Of a DNA stretch of 64,000 bases, positions 53,740 through 61,587 are shown piece after piece. Position numbers and translations under genes: made by a program. The stretch covers positions 29,922 through 93,921 of the forward strand of contig DALS01000055.1 in NCBI GenBank assembly GCA_002499445.1, in the 5' to 3' direction. A model generated the notes under the pieces. That model did no database searches. It saw only the letters and a program-made list of their open reading frames with translations, and was not told where the DNA came from. The first letter of the stretch is position 1. The number at the start of each line of letters is the position of its first letter. This DNA comes from Methanosarcina sp. UBA293 (GTDB taxonomy: Archaea > Halobacteriota > Methanosarcinia > Methanosarcinales > Methanosarcinaceae).

Positions 53740-54015
53740 TCCTCTGAAAAAGTCATTGTGAGAATCTTGGGAGGCACGGTTGGCAATTTCACAATGGATG
53801 TAGAAGACATGCTCTCTTTTGAATGAGGGGAAAAGGTCCTACTTTTCCTAGATGAAGACACTGGTCCAGCTACTAAAAATCTAGATCCGGAATATTTTGT
53901 GGTATGTGGGAGTTTTCAGGGCAAGTTGTCTATTACTAAGAACGGAGAAGCCATTAATAAAGGAGAGATCGTAGAGCTGGAAGAATTGCTGAAGCTAATT
54001 AATGCAAGCTCTTGA
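53740..54015 (+). pseudogene. Remnant of an unknown protein gene, interrupted by TGA
   Basis: The frame EKVIVRILGGTVGNFTMDV continues through DMLSFE, then a TGA at 53824-53826, then GEKVLLFLDEDTGPATKNLD and YFVVCGSFQGKLSITKNG to a TGA at 54013-54015. Both halves are strongly protein-like and in the same frame, so an ancestral gene has been cut by one stop and has lost its 5' end. It is not UAG, so pyrrolysine read-through is not an explanation. Family not recognised. Confidence 0.65.
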
Positions 54016-54263
54016 GGTTAGAATGTTATGAGAAGTTTCTGAGAATTCTAGCGATCAGATTTTTTTTCTAGTGTCCCGTCAACCCTTATGAATAGAATGA
54101 TCCTGAATAGTCGTAAATGTTGGAGACTATGAACTCAGAGAAAAGGTTTTTGATTCATAATACAGACCAAAAACAGACCCTATCAGTAAGGTATTGATAA
54201 GATACGGAAAAATAAGAACGAAAAGAGTTTAACGTATCTGCTTTTGGTCTTCAAAATTAGAAT

Positions 54264-54299
54264 GGGCCTGAGAGAAGTTTTAGTTTTCTCTGAGGGCCT
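54264..54299 (-). terminator. Hairpin downstream of dapB
   Basis: GGCC-T-GAGAGAA and TTCTCT-GA-GGGCC form an imperfect stem around a T-rich loop, about 30 bp past the dapB stop on the minus strand, with a short T-tract beyond it. Confidence 0.45.
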
Positions 54300-54326
54300 C
54301 CTTAAATTATGCAAGTTTAAGTTAAT

Positions 54327-55118
54327 TTACAAACCGAGCACGTCATCCATGGAATAAATTCCAGGTTTCTGCTTGCATATCCATTCGGCTGCACGGACCG
54401 CACCTTTGGCAAAAATCTGGCGGGAGTGAGCCGTGTGCTTGATTTCAATCCTTTCGGAGTTGCCTGCAAAAAGGACAGTGTGGTCGCCTGTGATATCTCC
54501 GGCGCGAACTCCATGAATTCCTATTTCTTTTCCGCGTGGGGCAATGCCTTCTCTGCCGTAGACGTATTCCTTTCCACCGAGAGCTTCACTGATTACATCG
54601 GCTGCCCTAAGTGCAGTTCCGCTTGGAGCATCTTTTTTCTGGTTGTGGTGGGCTTCTATAATCTCTATATCATAATCTGGAAGGTATTTTGCAGCTTCCC
54701 TGAGTATCTTGAAAAAGACATTAACGCCTACAGAGAAGTTCGGAGAGATTACAGCACTTACCTGGCCTTCCTGGATAGCCTCATCAATTACTGCCCGCTG
54801 CTCTGGAGTCAGACCTGTGGTTCCTATAATAAGATTTACTCCGGTTCTGGCTGCTATTGGGGCGTTAATTGCGGTTGCGCCAGCTATCGTGAAGTCTATA
54901 AGAACATCAGCTTTGCTTTCTTTCAGAACAGCTTCAAGATCTTTAACATCCGAGATTTTAACTCCCAGGTTTCCTACGCGGGCAAATTCTCCTGCATCTT
55001 TTCCGAAGTTATTGATGTCAAAAGCAGCAACAAGTTGTATATCCGTAGAGTTGGTAATGTTCTCTATAATTAAAGAGCCCATTCTGCCGCAGGCTCCGAG
55101 TACTGCTGCGTTAATCAT
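54327..55118 (-). CDS. dapB: 4-hydroxy-tetrahydrodipicolinate reductase
   Basis: This NAD(P)H-dependent reductase of the lysine/diaminopimelate pathway has 263 residues. The nucleotide-binding motif GACGRMG is at residues 9-15, and the substrate-binding SGTALRAAD block and the HxG segment (GIHGVRAGDITG) are present. ATG 55118 overlaps the dapA stop by four bases, so translation is coupled. It acts directly on the product of DapA. Confidence 0.96.
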   Translation of the reverse strand: MINAAVLGACGRMGSLIIENITNSTDIQLVAAFDINNFGKDAGEFARVGNLGVKISDVKDLEAVLKESKADVLIDFTIAGATAINAPIAARTGVNLIIGTTGLTPEQRAVIDEAIQEGQVSAVISPNFSVGVNVFFKILREAAKYLPDYDIEIIEAHHNQKKDAPSGTALRAADVISEALGGKEYVYGREGIAPRGKEIGIHGVRAGDITGDHTVLFAGNSERIEIKHTAHSRQIFAKGAVRAAEWICKQKPGIYSMDDVLGL

Positions 55119-55990
55119 TCTATAATCCCCAATTTCCTGAGTTCATCTACAACCTTCTGAGTATTTGTCTCGCTAAGAGGTGCGAGTGGAAGCCTAAGGT
55201 GCCCGCTTGCAAGGCCTGCAAGTTCTGCAGCTCTTTTAACCGGAACTGGATTTGTTTCAAGGAAAAGGGCACGAATCAGAGGAGCGACCTCAAAATGGAT
55301 TTTTCTTGCGGCTTCGTAGTCTCCGGCTAGAGCTGCATTTACCATTTTGGACATCCTGTCAGGCACTATATTTGCAGCAACGGATATGACTCCTTGGCCT
55401 CCTACTGAGAGAATCGGAAGAGTCAAACCATCCTCGCCTGAAAGAACAACAAAGTCTTCATCTGCAGTACTTTCCAGAATCTGGGAAACTTTTCCAATAT
55501 TTCCGCTGGCTTCCTTAATTCCCACGATATTCTCAACTTTTGCAAGTTCGGCAATGACCTCTACTGGCATGTCCTGCCCTGTCCGGGAAGGAACATTATA
55601 GAGAATCATAGGAATATCGACTGCCTCTGCAATTTTCTTGAAGTGCGCAAGCAGGCCTGCAGGATTTGGCTTGTTGTAATAGGGAGAAATCAGAAGTACA
55701 CCATCAACACCTGCATCTGCAGCGTGTTTTGTAAACTGGAGAGCTTCTCCTGTGTTATTTGAGCCTGTTCCTGCAATGACAGGAACCTTTGAACATTCCA
55801 CTGCAATATCGATTAATTCTTCATGCTCAAGTGCGGAAAGAGTTGCGGATTCTCCAGTAGTGCCACAGGGTACAATCCCTGCAACTCCTCCCTCTTCAAC
55901 AAATTCAATATTTCTTTGTAGGCCTTCCCTGTCAATCCTGTCATCCTTTGTAAAAGGAGTTATCAGGGCGGGCATTGCTCCTTCAAACAT
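55115..55990 (-). CDS. dapA: 4-hydroxy-tetrahydrodipicolinate synthase
   Basis: This enzyme condenses pyruvate and aspartate semialdehyde, the first committed step of lysine biosynthesis. It has 291 residues in a TIM barrel with GTTGESATLSALEH, the YNVPSRTGQDMP loop and the Schiff-base lysine in GIKEASGN. A GTG at 56005 opens the frame 15 bases earlier, but GGTGGGG just ahead of ATG 55990 and homology favour the latter. It is the middle gene of rps17e-dapA-dapB. Confidence 0.95.
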   Translation of the reverse strand: MFEGAMPALITPFTKDDRIDREGLQRNIEFVEEGGVAGIVPCGTTGESATLSALEHEELIDIAVECSKVPVIAGTGSNNTGEALQFTKHAADAGVDGVLLISPYYNKPNPAGLLAHFKKIAEAVDIPMILYNVPSRTGQDMPVEVIAELAKVENIVGIKEASGNIGKVSQILESTADEDFVVLSGEDGLTLPILSVGGQGVISVAANIVPDRMSKMVNAALAGDYEAARKIHFEVAPLIRALFLETNPVPVKRAAELAGLASGHLRLPLAPLSETNTQKVVDELRKLGIIE

Positions 55991-56050
55991 GTCAGATATC
56001 CCCACCTGTTTCCCGGAAATGAGTTCAATGTTCGGAAGTAAATTCTATAT

Positions 56051-56245
56051 TCAGTATACTTTCATGCGTGCAACTTTTCTTGTGACGTAACCTGCAACTC
56101 TGTTTCTTGTAACCTTACTTTCAATGGTTGTGTACTTTGTCACAAGAGTTTTGTTAGTATCAAAGTCTTTTGTGAAGACATCCCGGTGGTCCTCAATCAG
56201 TTCAAATGCGATTCTTTTTATATTTGTCTGTCTTATATTTCCCAT
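56051..56245 (-). CDS. rps17e: 30S ribosomal protein S17e
   Basis: This 64-residue small-subunit protein specific to archaea and eukaryotes reads GNIRQTNIKRIAFELIEDH, then KDFDTNKTLV and the basic end RNRVAGYVTRKVARM. ATG 56245 is preceded by AGAGGAGATACG. It heads rps17e-dapA-dapB, a grouping I recall from other euryarchaea. Confidence 0.95.
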   Translation of the reverse strand: MGNIRQTNIKRIAFELIEDHRDVFTKDFDTNKTLVTKYTTIESKVTRNRVAGYVTRKVARMKVY

Positions 56246-56745
56246 CGTATCTCCTCTTGAGATTTTACTGTTTTTTAGTCCAGTTATTCAATTTTACTTC
56301 TAGTTTTTCTCACATATCTTCCTTTGAATTCTGGTTAACGTGAAGCCGGAAGTAGAAAATAGTCTTTTTATACTCATTTTCTTCTCTCGAACTGATAGAT
56401 TTAGCGAAAACTGGATGCAATAATTTGATAGATAATGATTTTGTCGACTAATAGGTCACTTGAGATTTATAAGTTTTGGGGTAAACATTGCAGTCTTAAT
56501 CCTATGTTACTTATCACTTTTTTCTCAATTAATAGTTGAGTGAATAATAGATGCTGATATTTCTCCTTTAAATATGTCTTTTTTAAATATGTCTTTTGCA
56601 GCATCAGACAGCTGTTATAATTAGGTTTTGGGCATATTCCCAATTATTCCGAGCCTAGCTCTCATTAAATAACATTTTCGATAAATGATATTTGAATATA
56701 TTCTACATTTAAATGTATTCCGTATTTCCTTACCTATTATTCTTC
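56246..56745. other. Upstream spacer of rps17e
   Basis: 500 bp, AT-rich, with direct repeats of TTTAAATATGTCTTTT near 56573-56600. No gene seen. Confidence 0.45.
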
Positions 56746-57057
56746 TTATCTCTTTCTTACATAATCCGTTTTCCCGAGAAACCGATCAAGTGTTCCTGCA
56801 CTAGTAAAAACGCTCTCTCTTATTCCTTTACGGTTAATAAACAGTCCTATTAATACGAAAAGCAGGCCAAGGTCAGGCTTTGCCTTAACAGCAATTGCTC
56901 CCAGCAAAATAAGGGAAGAAGCTGCAAGTCCCTTCAGGGCTCCTTTCCTATAAGAACGATAACCTGTTCTTTTAAAGATCCGGATATCCCTGAGCGTCAG
57001 GAAGAGAACTACAAAATAGGCAAGCATCGCAATTTCCAGATACATTATTTTCTCCAT
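56746..57057 (-). CDS. Small membrane protein, unknown function
   Basis: This 103-residue protein has three hydrophobic segments: IAMLAYFVVLFLTL, a shorter GLAASSLILLGAIAV and DLGLLFVLIGLFI. They are separated by a basic loop (RIFKRTGYRSYRKGALKG), giving a positive-inside orientation. The tail is basic. ATG 57057 or 57045 is possible. No family recognised and no obvious operon partner. Confidence 0.6.
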   Translation of the reverse strand: MEKIMYLEIAMLAYFVVLFLTLRDIRIFKRTGYRSYRKGALKGLAASSLILLGAIAVKAKPDLGLLFVLIGLFINRKGIRESVFTSAGTLDRFLGKTDYVRKR

Positions 57058-57329
57058 TTCCTGTTTTTTGCTTTTGCACTTCCTGCTCCTTTATCAAATC
57101 GAAAGTAGGTTTTGATTTCCTTCTGACCTGATGTCCTTATCATCTTGTAGGGAGCAGGCGAAAATTGACCAGTATATGAGTGCAAGTAAACAGATATGAA
57201 ATTACGTATGTTAGATGATATATAAAACCAGCAGGTTTTGGGTCTGCAAATTTCGGATCTTTTAGCATTTTTAAAATTGAGAGATAAAATAAAGAAAATA
57301 TATTTTTCTGGCTTATTTTTAAATTGTTT

Positions 57330-58136
57330 TCACATCATATCCAGACTGATTAGCCCGCTCAGGAATAGGAATCCAAGAAAGATCGGTTGATGAATGAAAT
57401 ATATGACCAGAGAATTCTGTCCCACTCTAGAAAACAGCCTGAAGAGAGGATTTTTTCCAGTATATGGGATTTCAAATTGCCTTTTTCCAGTAGCATAAAG
57501 GAAGTTCCCCAGGAAAACTCCTGCGAGCAATACTCCAAACCAGGGAAGTATAGGAAAGTAGTCCAAGGTTCTGAAGTTTTCGGGAGTGAACCCCAGCCAG
57601 AGCAGGCTGGAAAAACCAAAATTTATATCTTTGAGGTAAAACCCAGAAAGGCCAAAAAACAGGCTGAAAAAAAGATTTTCTTTTCCATATTTTAGGAAAG
57701 GATATACAAGTACGGCCGAAACTCCGAAAAAGTGCAGGATTCCGAAGACGATATACTCTTCAGGTAAAAAGATCCAGGTTATGCCTGTGAGTAAAAGCCC
57801 CATTAAATAGAGCTTGAGTCCTCTTTTCAGATACTTTGAGAACTTCTCTGTCTCCTTTCCATCATTTTTTGTTTCCTTTCTACCACTTTCCGCTCCCTTT
57901 CTACTAATTTCTTTATTAAGAGCTCTTGAATGGCTTATAGAAAGAGCGATTCCTGAGATGAGGATAAAAAGTAAAGCTGAGAATCTGCCTGCATATAAGA
58001 TTAAGCCAGATCTGAGCTGAATGTCCGCAAGCCCAAAAAACTCCAGGTCATAAAGAAAATGGTACAGTAACATCAAAAGGACAGCAATCCCTCGCAGACA
58101 ATCAATTTCCCAGAATCGGTCTGCATATCTTGCCAT
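57330..58136 (-). CDS. DUF1624 / HGSNAT-type membrane acyltransferase-like protein
   Basis: This 268-residue polytopic protein resembles the DUF1624 (heparan-alpha-glucosaminide N-acetyltransferase catalytic) family. It has the N-terminal FWEIDCLRGIAVLLMLLYHF with the conserved Asp-x-x-Arg-Gly and Tyr-His, about seven helices, a charged loop with KETKNDGKETEK, and the terminal NSLVIYFIHQPIF. It could acetylate a cell-envelope glycan across the membrane. GGAG before ATG 58136 sets the start; the frame is open 13 codons further upstream. Substrate unknown. Confidence 0.82.
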   Translation of the reverse strand: MARYADRFWEIDCLRGIAVLLMLLYHFLYDLEFFGLADIQLRSGLILYAGRFSALLFILISGIALSISHSRALNKEISRKGAESGRKETKNDGKETEKFSKYLKRGLKLYLMGLLLTGITWIFLPEEYIVFGILHFFGVSAVLVYPFLKYGKENLFFSLFFGLSGFYLKDINFGFSSLLWLGFTPENFRTLDYFPILPWFGVLLAGVFLGNFLYATGKRQFEIPYTGKNPLFRLFSRVGQNSLVIYFIHQPIFLGFLFLSGLISLDMM

Positions 58137-58326
58137 GAAGTTTTCTCCGGAGCACATAAATCTGCTTATTAACAATGACGGTCTTCTTTTAAAGATATAT
58201 TTATAATTTACGTTTTATCCGGGAGAGGGCAGGTAATCTGTGTTTTGTTCGGGAGAATGCGGATTATTTATAATTTATCCAGTAGAAGGCGGCATGTTTC
58301 TTTTCCTCCAGTCGGTTTCACAGTTT

Positions 58327-59202
58327 TTATATTAATCCAAGACCAAGGCCCGTGTGTGGAATTATTCCATATAAAAATACATTTATTGAGCCGTGAATCA
58401 TTACTACAAGAGGAAGACTTCGGGTCCTATAGAATAAGTATCCTAGAATTCCTCCTACAAGGAAAGTATATACTATTTCGTAGACAGTGCCGTAAGCCGA
58501 ATGCATCATTCCAAAAAGGAGGCTTGAAAGGAAGATTCCCCCAACTGGTCCTAAGAACTCTTCCAGGCTTGTCTGGAGAATTGACCTGAAGATAAGTTCT
58601 TCTACCAGCCCCACAATGAAAACCATTATGATTATGAGTATCAGCAGATTTTTCGCTGAAAGATCTGGAATAAGTTCTCTGGCCCCTACCAGTGTATATT
58701 CTACTTGTCCGAAAACCAAACCTGCAAAGACTGCCAGGGGAAGGTAGACACCTATCCTCTTCAAGGTATCCCTTTTTTTCTCATATGTCACTTTCTGATG
58801 AACGGTAGCAAGAGTTATTGGAATTGCCAAGGGAGCATAAATAAATACGAATGAATAAAGATTTCTCTCGAAAAAGACTGGCATTGAGAAATTTACCAAT
58901 CTGAAAATTGTCAGAAGTAAGAGAGCCTGGTAGATTTTCCTTACCTCATGTATTTTCATAACAGCTATGGAATATGAAAACGCAAGTAGAAGCAAGGTAT
59001 AAGCTATTGAGGCTTCTTTTAACCTTCCTCCGAAAATTAACAATTCAATGAGAGTTATTGCAGTTGCAGGAACTCCTACATAGAATATCTTTTTCTGGAA
59101 TCCAGTTTTTTCTTCATTTTTCAATTTAAACATTTTCCTTAGTCCAGGTAAAGAAACCTTTCCTGCTTCCAGCTCTGAAGGTGGAATGTCTGGAAGTGCC
59201 AT
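58327..59202 (-). CDS. CPBP-family intramembrane metalloprotease
   Basis: This 291-residue membrane protein has the CAAX-protease/bacteriocin-processing (Abi) motifs: EE-x3-R at E201, E202 and R206 in VEELIFR, His234 in GMMHSAYG, and His270 in MIHGSINVFLYG. These form the active site in transmembrane helices. The start ATG 59202 follows GAGGAGG; a TTG six bases upstream is in frame. It overlaps the end of the DUF1616 gene region, so the two form an operon. Substrate unknown; possibly membrane-anchor processing. Confidence 0.88.
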   Translation of the reverse strand: MALPDIPPSELEAGKVSLPGLRKMFKLKNEEKTGFQKKIFYVGVPATAITLIELLIFGGRLKEASIAYTLLLLAFSYSIAVMKIHEVRKIYQALLLLTIFRLVNFSMPVFFERNLYSFVFIYAPLAIPITLATVHQKVTYEKKRDTLKRIGVYLPLAVFAGLVFGQVEYTLVGARELIPDLSAKNLLILIIIMVFIVGLVEELIFRSILQTSLEEFLGPVGGIFLSSLLFGMMHSAYGTVYEIVYTFLVGGILGYLFYRTRSLPLVVMIHGSINVFLYGIIPHTGLGLGLI

Positions 59203-59204
59203 CT

Positions 59205-60101
59205 TCAAACCTCCTCAGTAACATTAATCCAGAGATGAAGGTTCCTGTAAGGTATGGTTTTCTCAGTTTCATTAAAGAGAAGAAACTCCAGTTTCATATT
59301 TTTCCCTTCAAAAGGTGGCGTAATAGTAATTGGCTTTTCCCAGGACATATTATGCCCAAGCCTTATCCATTTTTGATTTTCTGGGAGAGGCAGAGATTGG
59401 TTTTCAAGCTTTACTTCCATTGTATAATCCACAGGTCTGTATTCATGGTTTATGATCCCCACGTTAACTGTCCCTTTTTCTCCCAGTAGAAACTCTGTAG
59501 GATAGTCCTTTGTTGTTTTATTGCTTCCAAGGATATAAAACTCAGTGAAAGGTTCTCCCTCTTTAGGGTTTCCTATTATGTAGGCAAGACTCCCCATAGA
59601 AGCAAGGATAAAAAGGACTAAAGTAAACGCAAAAACTTTATCAGTTTTCGACTCAGGCTTTTCAAGAATTTCTTCCTTGATGCTCAGATAAGATTTTTTG
59701 AATGAAACTTCAAAAGCTTCGGCTTCGGGCAGTAACCTTCTTCTATAGTACGCAACTGCACACATCAGGAGAATAAAAACTGAGAATTCTATCAGTACAG
59801 GAATCTCTCTGATCCCCCAAGTGGAATAGTTCAGGCTAAGTCCTAGTATTGGGACAATCGCAATATTCAGTCCAAAAGAAATTGCAACTCTTTCAATTCC
59901 TTCAAGGTCCATTTTTGCAGGGAAGAGAGCTCCCGCGAGAGCGTAGCCTGGCAAAAAAAGCACCAGAAAAATGCCCAGGCATGTACGCAGAAAACTGCCG
60001 CTAAGTACAGGCACGAGTACGAAGACGTTAGTAATAAGCACAAAACCTGCAACAAGCAATAGGTCTGCGGGAGTTTGTCTATTTCCGGCCATTTTTACCA
60101 C
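59205..60101 (-). CDS. DUF1616 membrane protein
   Basis: This 298-residue archaeal protein has about four to five N-terminal transmembrane helices (residues about 12-30, 38-58, 70-88, 95-115 and 155-172). A large extracytoplasmic beta domain of about 120 residues follows (ending WINVTEEV), with N-x-S/T sequons such as NKT, NQS, NMS and NET that could be glycosylated. It resembles DUF1616. The frame ends just ahead of the CPBP protease start, with GAGGAGG inside its last codons, so the two are co-translated. It may be a substrate or partner of the protease. Confidence 0.78.
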   Translation of the reverse strand: MVKMAGNRQTPADLLLVAGFVLITNVFVLVPVLSGSFLRTCLGIFLVLFLPGYALAGALFPAKMDLEGIERVAISFGLNIAIVPILGLSLNYSTWGIREIPVLIEFSVFILLMCAVAYYRRRLLPEAEAFEVSFKKSYLSIKEEILEKPESKTDKVFAFTLVLFILASMGSLAYIIGNPKEGEPFTEFYILGSNKTTKDYPTEFLLGEKGTVNVGIINHEYRPVDYTMEVKLENQSLPLPENQKWIRLGHNMSWEKPITITPPFEGKNMKLEFLLFNETEKTIPYRNLHLWINVTEEV

Positions 60102-60475
60102 TAATAAAATTTTTTTATAATCGGTTTTCTTTAGATTTATACCTATGTAATCCTTCCATCAACCTACTAGTCATTGTGAGGATAGAATATTTACTGGTCA
60201 GCATTCTTCGCATTTTCAAGTAAGGCTTATCCTCAAGTAGTTTTTACAAGAAAATAAAGGATTAAAGGATCACTTTCTTTGAAAAATGCCTTAATTCCCA
60301 ATTCTGACTCCCCTTTATGATAAGGCCTCTTTGTATGAAAATTTTTCCATCTTTTGAAAGACTTTTTTTCGGCTTGTTTCATTATTTGCGTATTCTAGGA
60401 ATATCCCAACTTATCCTGTAAATTTCTGGATATACATAGAAAATTTTATTTCGTATCTTTCCCTCTTTTGAAAGC
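60102..60475. other. Divergent spacer DUF1616 / GalE-like gene
   Basis: 374 bp, AT-rich, with no gene or strong hairpin. Probably holds the divergent promoters; no TATA box can be chosen with confidence. Confidence 0.4.
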
Positions 60476-61372
60476 ATGAATGTACTGATTACAGGAGGAG
60501 CAGGTTTCATAGGCTCCCATATAGCTGAATATTTTGCCGAAGCAGGGCACACTGTCAGGATTTTTGATAATCTTGCCACAGGATTCCTTAGAAACATCTC
60601 ACAGTTTAAAAATATTGAATTCATTCAGGGCGACATTTGCGATTTTCGTTCAGTTGAAAAAGCGGTTTCAGGCATGGATTATGTTTTTCATGAAGCTGCT
60701 CTTGTATCTGTGCCTTTAAGTTGTGAAAGACCTGCTGAAGCTTTCCAGATTAATACTCTTGGGACTCTTAATGTACTGCAAGCCTGTGTTAAAGCTGAGG
60801 TCGATAAATTTGTGACAGCGTCTTCAGCTGCAGTCTATGGGAATAATCCAACCCTTCCAAAATGCGAAGATATGTATCCTGAACCAGCTTCTCCCTACGC
60901 TATTTCTAAACTTGATGGAGAGTACCTAGCAAGGATGTTCTATGAGGATCACGGGCTTCGGACAACTTGCTTGCGCTATTTCAATGTTTACGGTCCTCGC
61001 CAGGATCCAAAATCCCCATATGCAGCTGTTATTCCAATTTTCCTTGAGAAAGCAAAATCAGGAAAAGATCTTGTTATTTATGGGGACGGACTTCAGAGCC
61101 GGGACTTTGTACATATTAAAGATGTAGTCGGGGCAAACGTTGAAGCTCTTGAGCATGGGGACGGGCAGGTTTTTAACGTAGCTATGGGAAAAAGCGTAAC
61201 AGTCCTGGAACTTGCCGAACAGATTATTAAGTTGACTGGGTCTTCTAGCAGGATTGTACATGCTGCTGAAAGAGCAGGCGATGTACGAGATTCTAAAGCC
61301 GATGTTTCAAAAATCTCAGGCTGGTGGAAGGGAGAAGTTGAACTGCAGGACGGGTTAAAAAGCCTGATTTAA
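60476..61372 (+). CDS. NAD-dependent sugar epimerase (GalE/WbpP-like)
   Basis: This 298-residue extended short-chain dehydrogenase would interconvert nucleotide sugars for surface glycans. GGAGFIG, the NAD loop, is at residues 7-13. SSAAVYG at 116-122 supplies the catalytic Ser, and Y141-x3-K145 in YAISK the catalytic pair. RYFNVYGPRQDP is the substrate-binding strand. It is about 30-40 residues shorter than canonical GalE, more like UDP-GlcNAc 4-epimerase relatives. The ATG at 60476 is in frame with conserved sequence; no strong ribosome binding site. Substrate not decidable. Confidence 0.86.
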   Translation: MNVLITGGAGFIGSHIAEYFAEAGHTVRIFDNLATGFLRNISQFKNIEFIQGDICDFRSVEKAVSGMDYVFHEAALVSVPLSCERPAEAFQINTLGTLNVLQACVKAEVDKFVTASSAAVYGNNPTLPKCEDMYPEPASPYAISKLDGEYLARMFYEDHGLRTTCLRYFNVYGPRQDPKSPYAAVIPIFLEKAKSGKDLVIYGDGLQSRDFVHIKDVVGANVEALEHGDGQVFNVAMGKSVTVLELAEQIIKLTGSSSRIVHAAERAGDVRDSKADVSKISGWWKGEVELQDGLKSLI

Positions 61373-61445
61373 TTAATTGAATTACAAAAAAAGCTAAAAA
61401 ACTTGATTTAGTAGGTTGTAGGAACATATTTCTTTCAAAAACATA

Positions 61446-61480
61446 AAGAATGCTGCTATTTAATTAAAAGCAGCATTCTT
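61446..61480. other. Perfect 12-bp hairpin after the epimerase
   Basis: AAGAATGCTGCT at 61446-61457 and its exact inverse AGCAGCATTCTT at 61469-61480 are separated by 11 bases. It lies between convergent genes (epimerase and PGF-pre-PGF protein) and probably terminates one or both. No long T-tract adjoins it. Confidence 0.55.
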
Positions 61481-61587
61481 AGCAACTTAGAAGGTATTTT
61501 ATGCCTTTGTTTTTAAATGTGCCAGTTTTTAAAATATTCTGAAAATAGTAGTACTATTTTCTATTATTTTCTATTATCTTTTTATTT

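Larger units (their letters stand above)
53582..54326. other. Spacer with a gene remnant
   Basis: Contains the pseudogene at 53740-54015 and a hairpin near the dapB stop. Otherwise AT-rich, with no intact gene. Confidence 0.5.

Noticed and set aside
53824..53826. In-frame stop as a recoded amino acid
   Set aside because: The codon is TGA. Pyrrolysine uses UAG, and no SECIS-like structure is evident; the 5' end of the gene is also missing.
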